Part shown: positions 57,539 through 64,000 of the stretch, one piece after another
Numbering within the stretch: the stretch's first letter is position 1
Layout: the number at the start of each line of letters is the position of its first letter
Translations under genes and position numbers: made by a program
Notes under the pieces: generated by a model
Seen by the model: the letters and a program-made list of their open reading frames with translations, nothing else
What the model was told of the DNA's origin: nothing
Database searches by the model: none
Assembly: GCA_016508695.1 (NCBI GenBank)
Contig: VNKQ01000004.1
Coordinates: 496,001-560,000, forward strand
Origin: Hyphodiscus hymeniophilus
Taxonomy: Eukaryota > Ascomycota > Leotiomycetes > Helotiales > Hyphodiscaceae
Reading direction: 5' to 3'
DNA: 64,000 nucleotides

Positions 57539-60037
57539 ATGAACAAGGAAATGGTGGATCTGATTCCATGACACAATGGATTATTGGGCAATCCTAGCAT
57601 TGCAAGAACTTGAGGTGAGTCTGTTTATCCAGGTGAGAGCTACTGTGGTTTTTGAATCAACAATGCAATATTTACTTTTTGGAATTCATGTACAGTTTCC
57701 CTTTTCCACTGTTCTGCTGCTCAGCACAATGTCCTGCTGCTCACTAGCTGACTTTATTCTTCTCGCGACCAGACACTCGTTTTTGCATGCCAATGATGAA
57801 CACATATTCCCTGCGCACAGGCGGACTGGTTGCCAAATTGTACAAGACAATCGAAATTCCAAAAAGATATCATCAAACAGCATACAACACCTGGCATCAA
57901 ATATGTCACTTAGGTGAAATTTGGCATAATAAGATGCGATCAAAGCAATCGTTTGGTCGACTTGACTTGAATTGAAGGAACCACGCAATGGATTCATTAT
58001 AAAATTTAACGACTCGCTTGGAATGTGATCAACTGCAAGATTTCGCTTGTAAAACAACTTTCGCTGCAATTCTAGTCTGCTTGTCGAACAGCTCGATTAT
58101 CAAGCATTGACTGCTCATTAGCCAAGCTACATCAACCACCTAAGCTGATGCTTTACAAAGATCGATGTGACGACTCACCTCAGTGTTGATGTAAATGTCT
58201 CCAGGTTGGCACCTCCAAGGACACAGAAGACCACCAAGATCAAAGAACGTGAGACAGCTATGAAGGTTGAAGCATTGTGAAGTCCTGGACCACGAAGTGA
58301 TTTTGAACCTCTCATGACATTCTATGTCCATTTTCAATGCTTGCCAAAGATCTTCTCCTCCCATGCTTATGTACTTCGTATAGCACACAAATATCAGTAG
58401 TTACAGTACCTGAATGACCACAACTGGAAGTCCGTTAAGTCGGCAAACTTCCCATCCTCGATATGCTGTCGCGTAACTCCATCTGTGGATACTCGTTAGT
58501 AGATAGTCATGTTCGCATGTTCCTTGAGACTTGAGTCGAGCATCAAGTGTATCCTGCTTGCCATGTCTGTAGTTGCGAATGTTGTGGTTGAGACCATATG
58601 TGGTCGACAGAGGAGCAGGAAACAGAGGGCAGTCAGCATGGTATTTTTGGAGCAGTGAGCATTTCCTTTTTGTCATATTTTAGATGTCCTTACAAAGTAT
58701 GTGGGGTGCATCTTCGGCCCTATATTCTTGAGGCCCCACGATACTTCCAATGGTGAGGCCGCAGGGGAATATTAGCAGTTACATCAAGACCGTTGGCCTA
58801 CCTACGTTTGATGAACTCGACCGAGAGCAAGTTGTAAACTTCTTAGTAAAGCCACCAATGCCCGCAGTCAGATCAATAGGGGTGCATAAAAAGCACATGG
58901 CGACTACAATTATTCTAGCAAATATTTTTGCGCGACCGGCTGAATCATACTACATTGTGAGGTGACAATGTAACTTCCATATGAAGCGTAATGTTCTCTT
59001 CTGGGATCGCAAACGTCATGGTGAATGTGATACAGTTGAGACAGAGGAAGGGGTATCTAGCCATGCCATAATACATGAAATCTCTCAAAAACAGAGTAAT
59101 GAAGCTTCCTACTTCCTACAACTGTCGCACCTCCAGATCCTGCCCTCAAAAGTGTCAAGTGGCCTGTTTTAAACCCGAAGCTGGGAATGATGAGTTCGCC
59201 ATAGATCAGGTGAATCGAGACGCAGCACAGGTCAAAGCTAGGTAGTATATATATCTCGGAGTAACGCATCTCTCTTTGCGGAATTTGCACTTCGAGTCTG
59301 TTGCGGCTTACCTTGACGGATATAGCCATATACTTTCTCGCTGGGGGCTGGGTTTCTCCGGATAGGTATATGTCTACAGCTCAGCAGGTTCGTGTGTGCA
59401 CTGGCACGGCTCGCCTAACGATGGATCCCAAAACGGGAGCAATACATGAACAAGAGACATAGTATTTGAGATTCTTCACATCCACGGTGCCCGGTGTGTA
59501 GGCTTCATTCGTTGATTTGTTCATTCAATTTGACCTCCCGATCGGTGTTCTGCTATCTACCTCACACAATCAACATATCCTCAAATACGGATGTCGTGGT
59601 CCCACATCGCATTGGCTTGTGCCACGCATTTACTGTGGCCACCATCGATTGTGCATCCATTCTCTCCGGAGTTGAGGAGAGCTTCATGCCAATGACTCCT
59701 AACGCCATGGAGCATTCCCTATGATGTATCAGGAAACCAAATACGGCTCTCATCTAGAAAAGAAATGTACACGAGAAGGAGCCCATCTGCGCAGCTATCC
59801 GCCAGTATGCGTATCCAACGCAATCCTGGCATGTTCTGATCAAGGAGCGAAAACTTAAATGAAAACGTGGCGAACCCAGGTTGTTGATTGCAAAGAAATC
59901 GTAAGGAGGGTATAGGGTATGAGGCTCCGATCTTGGCTGTATACTCATCATTCTTCTGCTATTGATTCGTAACTTCATTCTGTAGCACCGAGTCGCAATC
60001 ATTCGTTCACCACCGATCTTATTTTTCGATACAACGT
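57539..60037. other. Gene-poor 2.5-kb region
   Basis: It lies between the converging IPI1 and PAL1 genes. Minus frames at 58401-58676 and 58140-58388 can be joined across a 36-nt GT..AG gap, but that is too short for a trustworthy intron and the product is unfamiliar. No repeat or other element seen. Confidence 0.4.
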
Positions 60038-62061
60038 TCAGGAGTCGAGTATCTGTGGGGATGGATATGGCTTATCCGTACGAGGCTTTCTGGGTCCGCC
60101 CTTCAAACTCTTGACTCGGGAAAGGAATCCACCACCACTGGACTTTGAGGGAGCATCAACGCCCGAGCTTCCGTCGCTGGTCACACGTCGTTCAAGGCGT
60201 TCACCAAACCCACGTCTCGGGCTGCTTGGGGCTCGTGCACGTCCTGGTTGTCTCTCTGGCTCAACAATGGTGATGCTTTCCTTTTTATCGTCCCCTTTGG
60301 TGAACTCATTGAAGAACGGGTTCGTTTCAGTGATTTTGCTGCCACCAGGCGTATAGGCTGGCGCATCTGGGGAAACCATAATACCATCAGGGCTTGTGAG
60401 ACGACCAGACGGTCCATAGTCTCTTCTGGTATTGATACCTCGAATTTTCTGGGCTAATGACTTCTTTCTACCAAGACCGCCAGCCTCTGTCGGCAAAATC
60501 TGCTCAACCTCACGTCGGTGAATGGCAGTTTTTGAAGCTGGTGCACCTTCCAAGAAAGTAGATGTTCCCAATCCCAATGTCTCTTCCCCATGGATAGGTT
60601 CGGTCTTGGTCGTAGCGCTCTCAACAGTCGGTGCAGCCTTGACTGGTCGAATAGCCCCGTTGCTATATGGCTCATATGCGTTGAATCCAACTCCGCCTTT
60701 GGAATAATCCTTGAATGCTTCTACGTCGTTGTTACCCAAGAATGCAGCATGATCGGGTCTCTTGTTCAATGGTCCACCTCCACCAAGCACATTGTTAAGG
60801 GAATCCTTTGGGAAAGCTTGCATTGGAGCACGCCTGCTTCCCTGCCGGTTGCGGTGAGGGTTGCAAGCATCAAATGGGCCGTCATGGTGGAACACTGCTC
60901 TTGTGAGTAATTGACTAAATTCATGAGTCGACTTTACTCACATCCAGTACCATAGATACTAGTAACATCTAACTTATCGATAATGTCCAGCTTGCGGTCT
61001 GGCTTCTTTGATTTGGAGGTACTGCCCTCACGTTCTCGGTGTTTGCGCTCACGTCGTTTCCGTTCCTGTCTCTTCTTCTCCTCTTCAGGGCTAAGGAGTT
61101 TGCGTTCCGCAATTGATGATTCCGAATTCCGTCGAATACGGCGCGCATCTGATTTCTTCGGAGACTCTGATGGGTCTGCAAAGATATCAAGCTCTCCAGT
61201 TGGCCGTGACTTGCTTTCGGATGATGCTGCCGCTCTGCGAGCCCGCATGGCCTCTTCTTGTGAGCGTGTTGGGCGGTGGCCAGGAGGAGGTCGAGGGGGT
61301 TCATTCTCACTGCGCGGAACAGTAGTAGAGTATGGCGGAGGCATCCCCCCGGTGTTTGACCGAACTGGGCCTCGCCTGCCGTTGCTAGAAGCTGGCTCAT
61401 CGCTCAGCGTGAGGTTGTCCTTCATGGCAAAGTCAGCAAATGAGTTTCTTACAATAATTGCTTTTGCTCTTTGTGAGAATTGGAAGGATTGGTTAAAGGA
61501 TGCACTAGGTGATTTGAAGTACTAATTCAGAGAGGGTCGCAGTCCAAATCAAAAGTGTTTTACATTCTAAAACAAAAGGGGTGGCAGCCAAAATCAGATG
61601 ACGTACGAATAACTCTGCTGCATTCCCAGACATTGCTGATCTTGGCGCTGCTTTGGCGTCTGTCGCAAAAGACATCTTATCAAGAGATCCCACTGGAGGA
61701 GGAATATCGTTGGTAGAGGCGTTGTCAAGGAAGGGGTTTCGTGATACAGGTCTTGGAGGTGCAGGAAAATCGAGAGGAGAGTTTTGACCTGAAGGGACAC
61801 TGGGTGACACAGCTCGATTGCGGAAGGGATTGTTCGAGGAGAGGTTAAGGGAGAGAGGAGGGGAGCGAGAATCTAAAGAACAAACAAGATATTTGTTAGT
61901 TATCGGGTTCATGCATGCCCAGAGTCCAAGTGAAACGAGCGATTCCAAACTTGATACGCTCAACACATCGCTAAGTGGGGAGGAACAGGTATTATCGGTC
62001 GAAGCGCGCTGGACTTATCATGACGATGGGACTGACCTTGCTCTGGTTGGGCGATCGACAT
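60038..62061 (-). CDS. PAL1: Pal1 cell-morphology protein
   Basis: Four exons: 62061-62037, 61872-61607, 61419-60942 and 60894-60038, 541 residues. Junctions restore family motifs: AELF joins DNLTLSDEP, and SIYGTG joins LFHHDGPFDACNPHRN, the Pal1 hallmark. The order is MSIAQPEQ, Asn-Pro-Phe motifs (NNPFRN, RNPFLDN), a Pro-rich linker, a strongly basic coiled segment (KKRQERKRRERKHRER), DRKLDIIDKLDVTSIYG, then a long polar tail with NPFFNEF and basic SRVKSLKGG. Pal1 in yeasts localises to the cell cortex and endocytic sites and maintains cylindrical growth; NPF motifs bind EH-domain endocytic proteins. Intron 1 is 164 nt and intron 2 is 187 nt. Confidence 0.94.
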
Positions 62062-64000
62062 TGTGGCGATGCTCTTATTCCTAGTATTATTGACAAGACT
62101 TATCGCTGGCTGCGCAATCGTTGGACTATGTCTGAGCGTTTGCCGGTTAGGTAGGAGGGTGTATGACTCGCAATGCGTAATTGGAGAGTAAGGTTATTCG
62201 AAACGTGAGGTGTTCTGATGTGTGTTCGTGTCGAGAAAGCGAGCGAGTTCGTTTTAGCGACCGATGGCCAAGGATGAACAGAATGGCTGTAGTCCAGGAA
62301 CCCAATGGTTTGTCCCTTTTGCAATCAAAACCCAACTTTCTGCCGGCAGAGGGCCGTGAGTGACTCGACAGAATCAATTTCAGATAGGGACGATCTTCTC
62401 GAACGATGATCGCGGGTGTTGGGGGCTTTTTGTACGTCGGCTGAGGGGGCGAGGGGTGTGACGGAAAGCCGCTGGAAGACTGAGCGGGGATCTTTCCTGC
62501 GATTCCTCGTCTGTCTCTCTTGGGAGTCTTGGTACAGTACTCGTACTGTAATCTCGTACTGTGCGCAGTCGGTGCTCGTTATCCAGGCGTCAGATGTATG
62601 ACAAGTATGGCGTTGAAGATGACAATTGTATGCTGGAAGGAAGAAAAACTTGATGGTTACAGTAGGAAGTCTATTGTGTTGTTTGTTCTGTTCTGCTTTT
62701 ATGTTTTGTTTTGTTTTGTTTTCTTTCCGCGGGACCTCTCCTCCATTTCAGCGAACGGACTTCAATGCCGGGAAGCATGTTCCCCTGGCCTGGGAAGGAC
62801 CCCTAATCCGGACCGGGCAAGCGCTGGTCAGCCCAGCCGTATTCTATGGGGAACCTTGGGTTTGGGAATTTGGGAAGAAATACGAAGTAGTAGGACTGCA
62901 AGAGTAGCAGATCTGATGATCTGGTTGGTCTACCCCTTGTTAACTTGCATGAGTTTTGTGCTCTTTTGGGTCGAAGATGGAAAATAGCGAACCTCAAGAC
63001 CAGCTAATTGGGCCCTATGGGTGAGTCCAGTTCAGCTCCGGAGCACCTGAGGAAAGGGAGCATTGTTATTCGCCCCCTTTCAGTAAGGGAGCAGCCATAG
63101 ACTACCGTAACTACCTAAGGTACCTTTACAACCAGAGTGGCAGTAGCCGCAGGTCCTGACTTGTAGTTGCAGGTCAAGAAGCTGTATGGAATAATATAGA
63201 TCACCGATTCACCAGGTTTCATTGGATTTCAAAAGCAGCCCGACGATCCGTCTCACACTGTAGAAATGCGGCAACGAGGTCACCAGGCATCATAATCTTC
63301 CCGAAGACTACGCCAGGAGAGGCACATGTCTCAAGCCCACATCCTCGAGAGTCGAGATGGCCGCGGGGTGAACAGGAGTGGGAGGGCAGTTGGTACTTCA
63401 TACCTCAGGAAGCAGCGTAAAGCAGTGGGAAGTTGTAACACCGTCTGTCGAAGCCCTGGATTTGCTTCAGCAACGAGTAGAGCGTGTAGAAAGTCTGAGC
63501 CCGTAGGACTATCTTCGCTGTTCTGATCTACAATACATCCGTAATACCAGATGAACAAGCGATCACGAAGCCCGGTGCCGCACGAGCAGCGGTGAAGTCG
63601 AGATTACACATCCATCTGCATTCTGCAGAGCCAAGGTGGAGCTGCGTTATCCCAAAAGGGTGATATTGCAAGGTTATCACGGGAAATGGCATATTAGACC
63701 TCGTCCTGAAGCCGACGTGAGTTTGACGATATTGATTTGATGAGAAATGATAGAGATTATCTCCTGGTGACTTGTTCCTGCGTGTATGTATGACAAATTA
63801 TGGACTTCTGGACCAGAGGGATGCTGTCATGCAAGGCCCGTGGCAAGGTTGCTTTTGCCAAGCCAATGAATGATTGTCAGCCTCGTGTGCTCTCAAAGCG
63901 CAACATCATTTCGACCCGCAGCCTTATTGCTAACGCTCGTGTGCTGAAAAGAACCCTCTGCTAAGGGAGCCTTTTAATGTAATTATCAACGGCAGATCTC
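62062..64000. other. Right-end intergenic region
   Basis: The PAL1 promoter and further DNA to the window edge. It contains a (TTTTG)3 run at 62704-62718 and several GTACT-rich short repeats near 62530-62570. The region after 63000 has only short frames. No gene model can be supported. Confidence 0.45.

Noticed and set aside
58140..58676. Two minus frames joinable by a GT..AG gap
   Set aside because: The gap is 36 nt, below a credible intron length, and the joined product matches no family.

Overview
The window is nuclear DNA of a filamentous ascomycete (Pezizomycotina). The evidence is the short spliceosomal introns (mostly about 45-90 nt, GT..AG), the Zn2Cys6 regulator, and fungal-restricted families (2EXR, DUF6594, Pal1, fungal-type SUB2, POP1 and IPI1). 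A member of the Leotiomycetes/Helotiales is my guess, not shown by the sequence. Most genes are split by introns, so I rebuilt gene models by hand. A model was accepted when donor, acceptor and reading phase agreed and the joined protein made sense.

Layout. 1-502: 3' part of a LEA-like repeat protein. 1918-2772 (-): family-16 protein methyltransferase whose last 66 bp are tandemly duplicated downstream. 3827-12619: carbohydrate block with a seven-exon Zn2Cys6 factor, a 2EXR protein, a maltose-permease-type MFS transporter (-) and a divergently placed GH13 oligo-1,6-glucosidase/alpha-glucosidase (+). 13229-19000: RNA-processing genes POP1 (+) and an RPR2/SNM1-type subunit (-), both of RNase P/MRP, separated by repeat-bearing DNA. 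19169-21130: SUB2 helicase with a long first intron. 21131-26871: gene-poor. 26872-29327: ketopantoate-reductase-like protein with a long disordered tail. 30668-31609 (-): WBP11-type splicing protein. 31907-34172: one unclassified possible membrane protein and one unclassified soluble protein. 34841-46126: two DUF6594 membrane-protein genes (both -), a partly resolved gene and a 72-residue proline-rich protein, spread through sparse DNA. 46127-50955: gene-poor. 50956-54068 (-): a 978-residue protein of unknown function. 55070-57538: compact cluster of a roadblock-type dynein light chain, a small membrane protein and IPI1. 60038-62061 (-): PAL1.

How the genes fit together. The transporter would import an alpha-glucoside, the intracellular GH13 enzyme would cleave it, and the nearby Zn2Cys6 protein is the candidate regulator. 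POP1, RPR2/SNM1, SUB2, WBP11 and IPI1 are housekeeping genes for tRNA/rRNA processing, splicing/mRNA export and 60S assembly. The DUF6594 genes sit in the sparse, repeat-bearing part.

The less ordinary points are a ketopantoate-reductase fold that appears to have lost its nucleotide motif and catalytic residues, a possible cassette exon with an in-frame stop in one DUF6594 gene, the terminal duplication of the methyltransferase, the long SUB2 intron with an open, in-frame 3' part, and start codons only 41 bp apart between IPI1 and its divergent neighbour. I found no CRISPR array, no intact transposon and no convincing tRNA or rRNA gene.
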